Source: Paenirhizobium naphthalenivorans (GTDB lineage: Bacteria > Pseudomonadota > Alphaproteobacteria > Rhizobiales > Rhizobiaceae). From it: DNA of 64,000 nt. The DNA is taken from NCBI RefSeq assembly GCF_007992095.1, contig NZ_BJZP01000013.1, positions 62,001-126,000 of the forward strand, given 5' to 3'. Shown piece after piece: positions 9,378-17,770 of the stretch. The notes beneath the pieces were generated by a model. The model saw only the letters and a program-made list of their open reading frames with translations, had not been told where the DNA came from and searched no databases. The first letter of the stretch is position 1, and each line of letters opens with the position of its first letter. The position numbers were made by a program, and so were the translations under genes.

Positions 9378-9476
9378 AGCATCGCCGGCAAAAACCGAGC
9401 CGCCTCCGATGCTCTATCTGTCTGTTTTACGCACTTCCGGACGCAAAACCGCTACACGTTTTTGCTGGAATTGCTC
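9375..9476 (-). repeat. Rhizobial palindromic intergenic repeat, copy 2
   Basis: This is an inverted copy of the element at 7462-7563. The hairpin TAGAGCATCG (9375-9384) and CGATGCTCTA (9407-9416) is followed by the shared segment that reads AGCGGTTTTGCGTCCGGAA on the minus strand. It lies between the convergent L,D-transpeptidase-like and SixA-like genes. The first three bases are the stop codon of the former. Confidence 0.85.
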
Positions 9477-9516
9477 CAGGTTCCGCGGACACGGACCACA
9501 TCTTGCCCGGCCCGCC

Positions 9517-10068
9517 TCAGCCGAGCATCCGCGGCGTGACGAAGCGCTCCAGAAAGCCCGCGCCCGCGCCGACTTTCCCCCAGTCGTCGAGACCGAAGTC
9601 GATCACCGCAAGTCCCGCTGTCGGATATTTCTCGCCAATCTCTCGTCGTTGCGACTTTTCACCCGCCCCCGACAGCAGCAGCGCCAGATCCTGCGTGCCC
9701 GGATTGTGCGCCAGGATCAGCACGGTAGGGAAAATCGCCTCCACGCGGCGCAGAACACCGAGCATATCCTCGGCGCTTGCCGCGTAGAGTCCAGGCTCCT
9801 GCCGCACCTTGGGCGTCCGAGGAAGACACTCGCCGACCAGAGCCCAGGTCTCCCGCGTGCGTCGCGCGGACGAGACCAGCGCCAGATCGGGAACAAGCCC
9901 CTCGCGCGCCAGATAGTCGCCGACCATTGACGCGGACGCGCGCCCTCGGGCGTTGAGCGGCCGCTCCTCATCCGCCACGCCGTCCGGCCAGGCCGATTTC
10001 GCATGGCGCAATAGCAAAAGCCGCAGCCCTTGGCGTTTTGCCGGTCTATCCGCCTGGCTCGATGCCAT
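9517..10068 (-). CDS. sixA: SixA-like histidine phosphatase
   Basis: The 183-aa product belongs to the histidine phosphatase (phosphoglycerate mutase-like) superfamily, SixA branch. The catalytic RHG-type motif is LLLRHAKSAW with His22, and the second catalytic His is in LILAHNPGTQDLALLL. The Arg in SSARRTRETW completes the phosphate pocket. E. coli SixA dephosphorylates phospho-His in phosphorelay or PTSNtr proteins; whether this one does is inferred from family only. No partner gene is adjacent. It is transcribed alone, towards the repeat element. Confidence 0.85.
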   Translation of the reverse strand: MASSQADRPAKRQGLRLLLLRHAKSAWPDGVADEERPLNARGRASASMVGDYLAREGLVPDLALVSSARRTRETWALVGECLPRTPKVRQEPGLYAASAEDMLGVLRRVEAIFPTVLILAHNPGTQDLALLLSGAGEKSQRREIGEKYPTAGLAVIDFGLDDWGKVGAGAGFLERFVTPRMLG

Positions 10069-10146
10069 CGTCGCCGCCTCCCTGGGGAAAATGATTCACA
10101 TGAAACATAGGCTTAGCCAGCGCATGCCGCACGCGCCCGCGCCATT

Positions 10147-10977
10147 CTAGAGGCTGACGCAGATCGCGCCAACCGCGACGATGAGACAGGCTATGAACCG
10201 CCGCAGCGTGAAGCGCTCGCCAAGGAAAAGCGCGCCGATCAATACGGCGAAAACCACGCTCGTCTCACGCACCGCCGTCACCAGCCCCGCCGGCGCATAG
10301 GCATAGGCAATGACGACCAGACCATAGGCCATGAGCGCCACCACCCCGCCGCCCACCGCCTTCCAGGTCACGGGCGAGCGCACGTCGATGACAAGGCCGC
10401 GCCGCGCGACCGCATAGGTCGCAGCGAGCATCAAGCCGTAGAGGAAAAGCACCCACATGGCATAGGCGGACGGCTGCTCGACCATGTGTACGCCGCGCGA
10501 ATCGACTGTCGAATAGCAGGCGATGATCAGCCCGGTAAGCAGTGCATAGGCAAGCGAGGAATTCGCCGCCCGCGTCTTGCCGAGCGACAGGCTCATGATC
10601 CCGGCCGCCACCAGCACGACACCAAGCGTCTGATAGACCCCGAGAATCTGGCCGAAGAACAGGAAACCGCCAAGCGTCACCAGAAGCGGCACCGTGCCAC
10701 GCACGATCGGATAGACCTGACCGAGTTCGCCATGGCGATAGGCGGCGACGAGGAACAGACTATAGCCCACCTGCAAGCCCGACGAGAGCAATATGTAGAA
10801 CCAGGCCGCCGATCCCGGCAGGGGAAAATAGGCGATGAAGGGAACGGCGATCGCGGTGCCGGCCAGCCCCATCACCGTTACCGACCACAACCGGTCGGCG
10901 CCATTGCGCAGGAAGGCGTTCCAGCTCGCATGTAGGATGGCCGCGACCAGCGCCAGCCCAACGGCGATCGCACTCAC
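10147..10977 (-). CDS. EamA/DMT-family permease
   Basis: A 276-aa hydrophobic protein with about ten predicted membrane spans in two EamA repeats (drug/metabolite transporter superfamily). The second repeat ends with SVVFAVLIGALFLGERFTLR and a final helix. GTG at 10977 starts just before the first span (AIAVGLALVAAILHASWNAF). The frame is open further upstream to 11106, but that extension is basic and polar, unlike the family. Such proteins export amino acids, nucleotide sugars or other metabolites; the substrate cannot be predicted. It lies downstream of and convergent with nothing, between sixA and leuC, all on the minus strand. Confidence 0.82.
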   Translation of the reverse strand: MSAIAVGLALVAAILHASWNAFLRNGADRLWSVTVMGLAGTAIAVPFIAYFPLPGSAAWFYILLSSGLQVGYSLFLVAAYRHGELGQVYPIVRGTVPLLVTLGGFLFFGQILGVYQTLGVVLVAAGIMSLSLGKTRAANSSLAYALLTGLIIACYSTVDSRGVHMVEQPSAYAMWVLFLYGLMLAATYAVARRGLVIDVRSPVTWKAVGGGVVALMAYGLVVIAYAYAPAGLVTAVRETSVVFAVLIGALFLGERFTLRRFIACLIVAVGAICVSL

Positions 10978-11149
10978 GGCCACCCCGCCAGTAATCCGGG
11001 TGACGGCAAAGCGGAGAATTTCGGAAGCGGCCGAAGCATCGGAGGAGGGGCGCCATATGACAGTTTTGTGACGAGGCGACGATAGCCGCTTTCCGCCGCT
11101 TTGCAATGCCCGCTCTCCGCTTCATCCAGAGATGGCGAGGCGGCAACGG

Positions 11150-11180
11150 AAAAGGCCGCCCGCATCGCTGCGGGCGGCCC
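11150..11180 (-). terminator. Terminator of leuC
   Basis: Perfect 10-bp stem GGCCGCCCGC / GCGGGCGGCC (11154-11163 and 11170-11179) with a 6-base loop. On the minus strand it is followed by TTTT. It lies about 30 bases past the leuC stop. Confidence 0.9.
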
Positions 11181-11206
11181 CGTTCAAAACATGGACGGGC
11201 GAAAGG

Positions 11207-12616
11207 TTATTTCCAGTCGCGAATGTCGACGAAGTGGCCAGCAACGGCGGCGGCAGCGGCCATCGCTGGCGAGACCAGGTGCGTGCGACCCTTGTAGCCC
11301 TGACGACCTTCAAAATTGCGGTTCGAGGTTGAGGCGCAGCGTTCACCCGGTTTCAGCCGGTCGTCGTTCATCGCAAGGCACATCGAGCAACCCGGCTCGC
11401 GCCATTCAAAACCGGCATCCTTGAAGATCTTGTCGAGCCCCTCGGCTTCCGCCTGTTCCTTGACCAGACCCGAGCCCGGAACGACCATGGCCGAAACGGT
11501 CGGCGCGACGTGGCGGCCTTCCAGCACCTTGGCGGCGGCGCGCAGGTCCTCGATGCGGCCATTGGTGCAAGAGCCGATGAACACGCGGTCGATGGCGATG
11601 TCGGTCATCTTGGTGCCGGGCTTCAGGCCCATGTAGTCGAGCGCCCGCCACTTCGATGTGCGCTTGTTCTCGTCCTGGATGTCGTCCGGGTTGGGAACGA
11701 CGCCTTGGATCGACACGACGTCCTCCGGCGAGGACCCCCAGGAAACGATCGGAGGCAGGTTGGCGGCGTCGAGCACAACAACCTTGTCGAAATGCGCGCC
11801 CTCGTCCGTATGCAGCGTCTTCCAGTATGCAACGGCCTGATCCCAGGCCTCGCCCTTCGGCGCCCGCGGCTTGCCCTTGATGTATTCGAAGGTCTTTTCG
11901 TCCGGCGCAATCAGGCCGGCTCGGGCGCCGCCCTCGATCGTCATGTTGCAAACCGTCATGCGTCCTTCCATCGACAGCGAGCGGATCGCCTCACCGGCGA
12001 ATTCGATGACGTGGCCGGTGCCGCCGGCGGTGCCGATCTCGCCGATGATGGCGAGAATGATGTCCTTGGCGGTGACGCCTTCCGGCAGCTGGCCGTCGAC
12101 GCGCACCAGCATGTTCTTCGCCTTCGACTGGATCAGCGTCTGGGTGGCCAGAACGTGCTCCACTTCAGACGTGCCGATACCGTGCGCCAGAGCGCCAAAC
12201 GCGCCATGGGTCGAGGTGTGGCTGTCGCCGCAAACAATGGTCATGCCCGGCAAGGTGAAACCCTGTTCCGGCCCGACGATGTGGACGATGCCCTGACGCT
12301 TGTCGTTCTCGGAATAATATTCCACGCCGAACTCGGCGGCGTTATGCGCCAGCGCCTCGACCTGGATGCGGCTTTCCTCGTTCTTGATGCCGGTGTGGCG
12401 ATCCGGCGTGGTTGGCACGTTATGGTCGACGACGGCGAGCGTCTTCTGCGGCGCATGCACCGTACGGTGCGCCATGCGCAGACCTTCGAAGGCCTGCGGG
12501 CTCGTCACCTCATGCACGAGATGACGGTCGATGTAGAGAAGACAGGTGCCGTCGTCCTGGCGGTCGACCAGGTGGTCGTCGAAAATCTTGTCGTAGAGGG
12601 TACGGGGTGCGCTCAT
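11207..12616 (-). CDS. leuC: 3-isopropylmalate dehydratase, large subunit
   Basis: With LeuD it isomerises 2- to 3-isopropylmalate in leucine synthesis. The 469-aa product is an aconitase-family protein. The [4Fe-4S] cysteines are seen in FIGSCTNGR and in PGCSMCLAM, and [13 protein letters not shown] is intact. The length matches the family (about 466-470). leuD is not next to it, as is usual in rhizobia where leuC and leuD are separated. It has its own strong terminator, so it is probably a single-gene unit. A small ORF with a strong ribosome binding site lies upstream on the same strand. Confidence 0.97.
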   Translation of the reverse strand: MSAPRTLYDKIFDDHLVDRQDDGTCLLYIDRHLVHEVTSPQAFEGLRMAHRTVHAPQKTLAVVDHNVPTTPDRHTGIKNEESRIQVEALAHNAAEFGVEYYSENDKRQGIVHIVGPEQGFTLPGMTIVCGDSHTSTHGAFGALAHGIGTSEVEHVLATQTLIQSKAKNMLVRVDGQLPEGVTAKDIILAIIGEIGTAGGTGHVIEFAGEAIRSLSMEGRMTVCNMTIEGGARAGLIAPDEKTFEYIKGKPRAPKGEAWDQAVAYWKTLHTDEGAHFDKVVVLDAANLPPIVSWGSSPEDVVSIQGVVPNPDDIQDENKRTSKWRALDYMGLKPGTKMTDIAIDRVFIGSCTNGRIEDLRAAAKVLEGRHVAPTVSAMVVPGSGLVKEQAEAEGLDKIFKDAGFEWREPGCSMCLAMNDDRLKPGERCASTSNRNFEGRQGYKGRTHLVSPAMAAAAAVAGHFVDIRDWK

Positions 12617-12687
12617 GGCTGAAGATCCGTCTGAGTGTGAAAATGGAATTCGGGCAGGACGCCGTCAAGCGACGCCAATGACAGCGC

Positions 12688-12804
12688 TTAGCCTAGAAAG
12701 CTGATGAGCGCCCCGGAGACGCGCGCGAAAAAACGTGCCGGCAGACGCTTATGATCCTGCAGCACGATGAACTGGTTCGCGAGGCATCCGAATTTCGATC
12801 CCAT
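12688..12804 (-). CDS. Small ORF, 38 aa, strong ribosome binding site
   Basis: An open frame of 38 codons begins MGSKFGCLANQF and ends GALISFLG. AGAGGAG sits 6 bases before the ATG, one of the best Shine-Dalgarno matches in the window. The peptide is basic in the middle (DHKRLPARFFARV) and ends in a short hydrophobic stretch. I do not recognise it. It lies 71 bases upstream of leuC on the same strand, so it could be its own gene, a short membrane-associated peptide, or a translated leader. It has no Leu-codon run, so it is not a classical leucine attenuator. The 230 bases upstream of it to 13034 hold no gene I can support. Confidence 0.5.
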   Translation of the reverse strand: MGSKFGCLANQFIVLQDHKRLPARFFARVSGALISFLG

Positions 12805-13034
12805 AGCCGGCTCCTCTAGCATTTCCCGCCGACATCGGCAACCGACTCATGCGCCGACTGTCAGAGACGTGAACCAACCTGAAGGCGCCTGAGGAAAGCT
12901 GTCGGGACAAGCCACAACCGGAAAATACCGGATTTCGCGCAGTCTCCTCAAGGAAGGCTGACGCTCGCATGCGCAAGTTTAGCGCTAGCCTCGGCTGACA
13001 TGTTTCGCAGCAAACACAAGAATCGTGAATAGCC

Positions 13035-14051
13035 ATGCTGTCAATTTGCATCCCCAGCAACCGCCCTTACGCCTCCAGCCGACTGGCGCTGGAAAGCGCC
13101 CTGATTTACGCCGAGAAAACCGGCGCAAGGGTCATTATTGCCGACAATTCCGGCGATCCGGAGAAGCGCGCCCGTTTTGAAGGCGCCTCGCCCTGCCTTA
13201 CCTATCTCGACACCTCCGGCTATTCAGCCCTCGACAATGGACTGGCTGCCTTCGAAAAAGCAGACACGCCTTTTCTCATGCCCATGGGCGATGACGATGT
13301 GCTGCATCTCCATCCGGGGCAAGAACGACTCCGTCTCGACAGCCTGGCAGATGACGTCATCGCAGTCCGCCCGTCGACGCTGCTCTGGACCGCAACCGAC
13401 GGGGTAGTGACGGTCAAGCAGTTCACCCTTGATGAGACGGATGCCGGCGACCGCATCATCGCCTACAATCGATCCGCGCAAGGCGACAACACGCTCTACT
13501 ACAGCATCTGGCGCTCGGCCCCCTTCACGCATGTGTGGCGCATGCTTCGTGACCACCATCCAACCCGCGGTGCTTATTGCGACTGGGCGCTTGTTTTGTC
13601 TCTCGTCGCAACGGGCCGAGTCGTCCATGACCCGGCGACACTCTATCGTTACGACCTCGGCCGCTGGCGCGATGAGTCCAGCATTCTGGCGACCAAGCTG
13701 TCGCTCTACCGCGACGTCGGGCTCCCCGCCGAGGCCAGTATGCGTCATACGCAAATCCTGCGCTTCGCCGATATCCACGGTTTCCTGCAGTCGCAGTCCC
13801 TTCCGTTAACGCAGCCGCAGCGGACTCGCGCACTGCAGGTCAATGCGCGTTTCGGCATCACCTCCTTTTGCGCGGCCGTGCAACGGGAACCCTCGTCCTT
13901 CCACGAAGCAGCACGGGTGTTCGCCAATGGCGATCCGCAACGCTACCTCACGCCTGACGCCTGTTTCGACGATGCGATCCCCGTTCTTGAGGCCCTGAAG
14001 GAGGGGCTCGGCGCAAGCTATCTTGACTTCCGCAAGGCTGCGGCCGCCTGA
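13035..14051 (+). CDS. Glycosyltransferase-like protein (GT-A fold, family 2 type)
   Basis: A 338-aa product that starts MLSICIPSNRPYASSRLALE, the typical first strand of GT2-type enzymes, followed by ARVIIADNSGDPEKR and an acidic metal-site motif MGDDDVL (Asp86-88). The second half carries few conserved features beyond a possible acceptor region (RGAYCDWALVLSLVATGR). No signal peptide or membrane span is seen, so it would act in the cytoplasm on a nucleotide sugar. No polysaccharide genes are nearby, so it is an orphan of unknown acceptor. The start codon lacks a clear ribosome binding site. Confidence 0.65.
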   Translation: MLSICIPSNRPYASSRLALESALIYAEKTGARVIIADNSGDPEKRARFEGASPCLTYLDTSGYSALDNGLAAFEKADTPFLMPMGDDDVLHLHPGQERLRLDSLADDVIAVRPSTLLWTATDGVVTVKQFTLDETDAGDRIIAYNRSAQGDNTLYYSIWRSAPFTHVWRMLRDHHPTRGAYCDWALVLSLVATGRVVHDPATLYRYDLGRWRDESSILATKLSLYRDVGLPAEASMRHTQILRFADIHGFLQSQSLPLTQPQRTRALQVNARFGITSFCAAVQREPSSFHEAARVFANGDPQRYLTPDACFDDAIPVLEALKEGLGASYLDFRKAAAA

Positions 14052-14075
14052 CTCGACGACCAGCCCGCTTGCACG

Positions 14076-14897
14076 TCAGCCTGCTGTCCGTTCCCGCATC
14101 CGTTTCTCCACTCGCCGCAGAGCCAGCGAAAGGCCGATAGTGAGAATCAGATAAACATAGCTGACGATCGAATAGGTCTCGAAAAAGCGGAATGATCCAG
14201 CCGCATAGACCTTGGCCATCTGCGTGATATCGGCGACCCCAAGCACCGAAACAAGCGAGGAATCCTTGACCATCGAGATGAAATCGTTGGAGAGCGGCGG
14301 AAAGATCGTCCGGATCGCCTGGGGAAAGACGATCAGCCGGAAGCGCTGGTAGCGATTGAGCCCAAGCGACATGGCCGCCTCGATCTGCCCCCTGTCGACA
14401 GCCTGGAATCCGGCGCGGAAAATCTCGGCGATGAAAGCCGAATAGGCGATCATCAGGGCAATGATCGCCCGCCACATCAACGATAGGTCGCGCACCACCA
14501 TCGGCTCCAGCCAGTCGGCGGCGATCAGCGGTGAAACCACAAGATTATAGAGCGCGACCAGTCCCGGAGCGCCGACGAAGGCGATGTAGAACAGCAGCAC
14601 CAGGATCGGGATGCCGCGGATCACCTCAACGTAGAAGCGCGCGGCCTGGCGCAGCACGACGTTGTTCGACATGCCGAGGAGCGCAATGGAAAGCCCGAGC
14701 ACCATCGCCAAGGCGAAGGCGACGAGTGTGACGAATATGGTGACGAACACGCCCTTGCCGACGACCATGAAGACCTGGGCGTAAACATCATTGACCGCAA
14801 TGACGATGGCCAGCGCGATACCGATTGCCACCAGACCATAGAGCCAAAAGGGTCGCTCGCCCTTGTCATCACGGGACGGAAGCGTCTGGAACCCCAT
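14076..14897 (-). CDS. Polar amino-acid ABC transporter permease
   Basis: The 273-aa product is a HisM/GlnP-type inner-membrane permease with about six spans. The EAA loop that contacts the ATPase is clear (EAAMSLGLNRYQRFRLIVFPQA region near residue 175-195). It is downstream of its likely binding protein (34-base gap, same strand). Only one permease gene is present and no ATPase gene follows, so it probably homodimerises and borrows an ATPase encoded elsewhere. Substrate is likely a polar amino acid; the exact one is not predictable. Confidence 0.9.
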   Translation of the reverse strand: MGFQTLPSRDDKGERPFWLYGLVAIGIALAIVIAVNDVYAQVFMVVGKGVFVTIFVTLVAFALAMVLGLSIALLGMSNNVVLRQAARFYVEVIRGIPILVLLFYIAFVGAPGLVALYNLVVSPLIAADWLEPMVVRDLSLMWRAIIALMIAYSAFIAEIFRAGFQAVDRGQIEAAMSLGLNRYQRFRLIVFPQAIRTIFPPLSNDFISMVKDSSLVSVLGVADITQMAKVYAAGSFRFFETYSIVSYVYLILTIGLSLALRRVEKRMRERTAG

Positions 14898-14931
14898 TAG
14901 CGAGGCGCCCGAACGTCAAGGCAGGGCAGGT

Positions 14932-15729
14932 TCATTCGCCCATCTTGTAGTCGAGGAACCACTTCTTATCGAGCGCCGCGATGGTCCCATCGGCCTTGAG
15001 CGCGGCGAGCGCCGCGTTGACCGGCTGGACGAGGTCAGACCCCTTGGGAAAGATGAAACCGAAGTCTTCCGAGCCGAGCGCACCGCCAACCACCTTGAGG
15101 CCGCCGTTCGAGGCATCAACATAGCCCTTGGCCGCCACGCTGTCGGTGAGTACCAGATCGACGTCACCGGCTTTCAGGGCCTGCACAGTCGCACCGAAGG
15201 TCTCGAACAGCTTGATGCGCGGGTTGTCTTCCTTGCCGTCGAGGATCTCGTAGACGGCGGTGTAGAACGGCGAGGTCCCGGGCTGCGCGGCGATCAGCGC
15301 ATCGTCCACCGCCGCGAAACTCTTGGCGTCGGAAAAGCGGCTCTCGTCACCGCGCACCAGCATGAACTGCTCGGAACGCATGTAGGGATCGGAGAAGTCG
15401 ACCTTTTCCTTGCGCTCATCCTTGATGGTGATGCCGGTCATGCCGATGTTGTACTGATTGTCGGAGACCGCCTGGATCATCGCGTCCCACGAGGTGTTCT
15501 GGTATTCGACCTTGAAGTTCAGCCGCTTGGCGATCTCGTTCATCGCGTCATATTCCCAGCCGATCGCCTGACCCGACTTCGGATCGATGAATTGCAGCGG
15601 CGGATAGGCGTTTTCCGTCACCACCACCACGGTCTTTCCACCGAGATCCGGCAGGTCGGCGGAAAACGCGGAGAGCGGCGCAAGCGCGAGGACGGCAAGC
15701 CCGGCAAGAATGGTGCGGCGAAGCGACAT
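14932..15729 (-). CDS. Amino-acid ABC transporter, periplasmic binding protein
   Basis: The 265-aa product has a cleavable signal peptide (MSLRRTILAGLAVLALAPLSAFSA region) and the family 3 solute-binding fold (SBP_bac_3). Motifs include YPPLQFIDPKSGQAIGWEYD, WDAMIQAVSDNQYNIGMTG and DPYMRSEQFMLVRGDES. The Arg/Asp pair that grips the amino-acid alpha groups in this family can be placed but not verified here. It is the first gene of a two-gene unit with the permease downstream. A 190-base region with two hairpins lies upstream. Confidence 0.92.
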   Translation of the reverse strand: MSLRRTILAGLAVLALAPLSAFSADLPDLGGKTVVVVTENAYPPLQFIDPKSGQAIGWEYDAMNEIAKRLNFKVEYQNTSWDAMIQAVSDNQYNIGMTGITIKDERKEKVDFSDPYMRSEQFMLVRGDESRFSDAKSFAAVDDALIAAQPGTSPFYTAVYEILDGKEDNPRIKLFETFGATVQALKAGDVDLVLTDSVAAKGYVDASNGGLKVVGGALGSEDFGFIFPKGSDLVQPVNAALAALKADGTIAALDKKWFLDYKMGE

Positions 15730-15846
15730 ATGGGTCTCCCTGATTGGCAGTTGAGACTGTCACAGTTCGTTTGCGCCTTGCAAGAGCGTCGCTTGTCGCT
15801 GTTTCGCCGTGGCATGAAAACCCGTTTCGGATTTGACCCCGAACGC

Positions 15847-15862
15847 AAGGCACTTGTGCCTT
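15847..15862. repeat. Inverted repeat AAGGCAC-tt-GTGCCTT
   Basis: A 7-bp perfect dyad with a 2-base centre in the gap between the amino-acid binding-protein gene and the ABC ATPase gene. It could be an operator-like or RNA hairpin; its role is unknown. Confidence 0.5.
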
Positions 15863-15873
15863 CGGACACCTTC

Positions 15874-15922
15874 GACAGGTCCGGCAAGGATGGGCACCGT
15901 ACCGCCGATTGCCGGACCTGTC
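15874..15922. terminator. 14-bp perfect hairpin overlapping an ABC ATPase stop codon
   Basis: GACAGGTCCGGCAA (15874-15887) pairs exactly with TTGCCGGACCTGTC (15909-15922), with a 21-base loop. The right arm covers the last two bases of the ATPase stop codon. It probably ends or stabilises the FecBCD message, but no T-run follows. Confidence 0.6.
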
Positions 15923-16706
15923 ATGACGGATCGTCGGCGTGTGTTCCGACGGGATGGAATGGCGCAATCGGCAGGATCACCGGCCGCGCCGCGCTGCAGG
16001 TTAGGAATTCGGCCTCGACGCCGTAAACGGTGCGCAGGGCTGCGGGCGTCACGACGTCGTCGAAGCGGCCGGCACCGGCAAGTCCGCCACGCGTGAGCAG
16101 CGCCACGCTGTCGGCATGACGGGCGGCCAGATTGAGGTCATGGATGGCGATCATCACCAGCGCGCCTGTGCGCGCCACATAGACCCTGAGCAGGGCGAAA
16201 ACCTGCATCTGGTGCGCGAGGTCGAGCGCGCTCGTTGCCTCATCGAGCAGCAGGAGTCTGGGCTCACGCAACAGCCGCTGAGCCAGCAGCACCAGCTGCT
16301 GCTGGCCGCCCGACAGTGTATGGATGGCCCGTGAGGCAAGATCGGCAATGCCGAAGGAGGCCAGGATCCGGCCGGCGGCGGCAAGCGCCTCCTGGTCGAC
16401 CCGCCAGCCGAGACGCTCGTGCCGACCGAGCAGCACCACCTCGAGCACGCTGAGCTGCGCGCGCACCTGCGCATGCTGCGGCATGTACCCGACGGCGCGC
16501 GGGTCTATAGCCTGCCCGTTAAAGGTAATCCGGCCGCGGTGGGCGACAAGCCCGGCCACGGCACCGAGCAGGGTGGACTTGCCGGCGCCGTTCGGACCGA
16601 CCAGACCGACGACCTGGCCCGCGCCAAAACGCAGGTCAACGCCTTGCATGACCACATGGCGCCCGAAGCGGATCGAGACTTTGTCGAGGACGAGTCCGTC
16701 GCTCAT
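15921..16706 (-). CDS. FecE-type ABC transporter ATPase
   Basis: A 261-aa ATPase of the iron-siderophore/heme/cobalamin importer class. Walker A GPNGAGKST is at residues 37-45, the signature LSGGQQQLVLLAQRLL near 135, Walker B LLLLDEATSALD next to it, and the switch His in AIHDLNLAARH. Its start overlaps the upstream permease stop by 4 bases, so translation is coupled. The C-terminal ~40 residues (FLTCSAARPVILPIAPFHPVG) are an extension beyond the core. It is the last gene of a FecBCD operon transcribed from about 18.9 kb. Confidence 0.9.
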   Translation of the reverse strand: MSDGLVLDKVSIRFGRHVVMQGVDLRFGAGQVVGLVGPNGAGKSTLLGAVAGLVAHRGRITFNGQAIDPRAVGYMPQHAQVRAQLSVLEVVLLGRHERLGWRVDQEALAAAGRILASFGIADLASRAIHTLSGGQQQLVLLAQRLLREPRLLLLDEATSALDLAHQMQVFALLRVYVARTGALVMIAIHDLNLAARHADSVALLTRGGLAGAGRFDDVVTPAALRTVYGVEAEFLTCSAARPVILPIAPFHPVGTHADDPS

Positions 16707-17770
16707 GCGACACCTCCCTTGCGTCCGCTGGCGAAGATGACCGCAAACAGCATCGGAATGCCGGCGATCGCCGTGACGATACCGACGGGGACAACAGCGG
16801 CCGGCGAGATGAACTTGCCCAGCACCGAGGCGCCGACAAGGATGATGGCGCCGATGACAGCCGAGAGCGGCAGGGCGAAGCGATGGTCCTCACCGGCCGC
16901 CATGCGGCAAACATGGGGCGCGATCAACCCGACGAAGCCGATCGTGCCGACGAAGGAGACGGCGGCGGCCGTCAAAAGCGCCACCAGCAGGAAGGTCTGC
17001 CGGCGCATGCGTTCCACCGACAGGCCAAGACTGCGGGCATTGGCGTCGCCGAGCTTGAGAACCGTCAGCGCCCAACAATTGCGCGCAACGAACGGCAGGC
17101 AGCCAAGGAAGATGGCACCGCTGACCGCGACACTGGTCCAGGTCGCCTTGAGCAGGCTGCCGAACAGCCAGAAGACGATCTGTTGCAACACCTCCGGCGA
17201 GGCCAGAAACTGCAAGAGGGATTGCAGCGATTGGAAAAAGAAGGAGACGGCAATGCCGCCGAGAACCAGGATCTCGGGCGAGGCGCCGCGCAGCCGGGCG
17301 ATCGCATAGACGATGCCACAGGCGAAGAGCGTCATGGCGAAGGCGGCGATCGGCACGACGAGGTAGCCGGGAAGCGCCAGCGCGCCGCCGAACATGATCG
17401 CAAGGGCTGCGCCAAAGCCTGCGGCGGCGGAAAAGCCGAGGGTGAAGGGACTGGCCAACGGGTTGTCGAGAATGGTCTGCATCTGCAATCCGGCCAGTCC
17501 GAGGCAGGCGCCGACCACGACGCCCATCACCGTTTGCGGCATACGCAATTGCCAGAGAATGGTCGCGATCATCCGGTCCTCGCCGGCGGGACCAGCAAGC
17601 AGCCCGTTCCACACGTCGGACAGCGGCATGCCGGACGGTCCGGTGGTCAGATCGAACAACATCAGCACGACAAGGATCGCAACGGCGAGCCACAGGCCCG
17701 CCGTTTTGCGCAGTGAGGCACGGCGATAATCGCCGCGCATCTCCTCGACTTCGGCACTTGCCAGGCTCAT
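16703..17770 (-). CDS. FecCD-family ABC transporter permease
   Basis: The 355-aa product has about ten membrane spans and FecCD/BtuC family motifs: PQTVMGVVVGACLGLAGLQMQT, NPLASPFTLGFSAAAGFGAAL, and the ATPase-contact region GTIGFVGLIAPHVCRM. It is a single permease gene, so it most likely works as a homodimer, as BtuC does. It overlaps both neighbours by 4 bases (binding protein upstream, ATPase downstream). The family imports ferric siderophores, heme, cobalamin or molybdate; nothing in the permease decides between them. Confidence 0.92.
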   Translation of the reverse strand: MSLASAEVEEMRGDYRRASLRKTAGLWLAVAILVVLMLFDLTTGPSGMPLSDVWNGLLAGPAGEDRMIATILWQLRMPQTVMGVVVGACLGLAGLQMQTILDNPLASPFTLGFSAAAGFGAALAIMFGGALALPGYLVVPIAAFAMTLFACGIVYAIARLRGASPEILVLGGIAVSFFFQSLQSLLQFLASPEVLQQIVFWLFGSLLKATWTSVAVSGAIFLGCLPFVARNCWALTVLKLGDANARSLGLSVERMRRQTFLLVALLTAAAVSFVGTIGFVGLIAPHVCRMAAGEDHRFALPLSAVIGAIILVGASVLGKFISPAAVVPVGIVTAIAGIPMLFAVIFASGRKGGVA

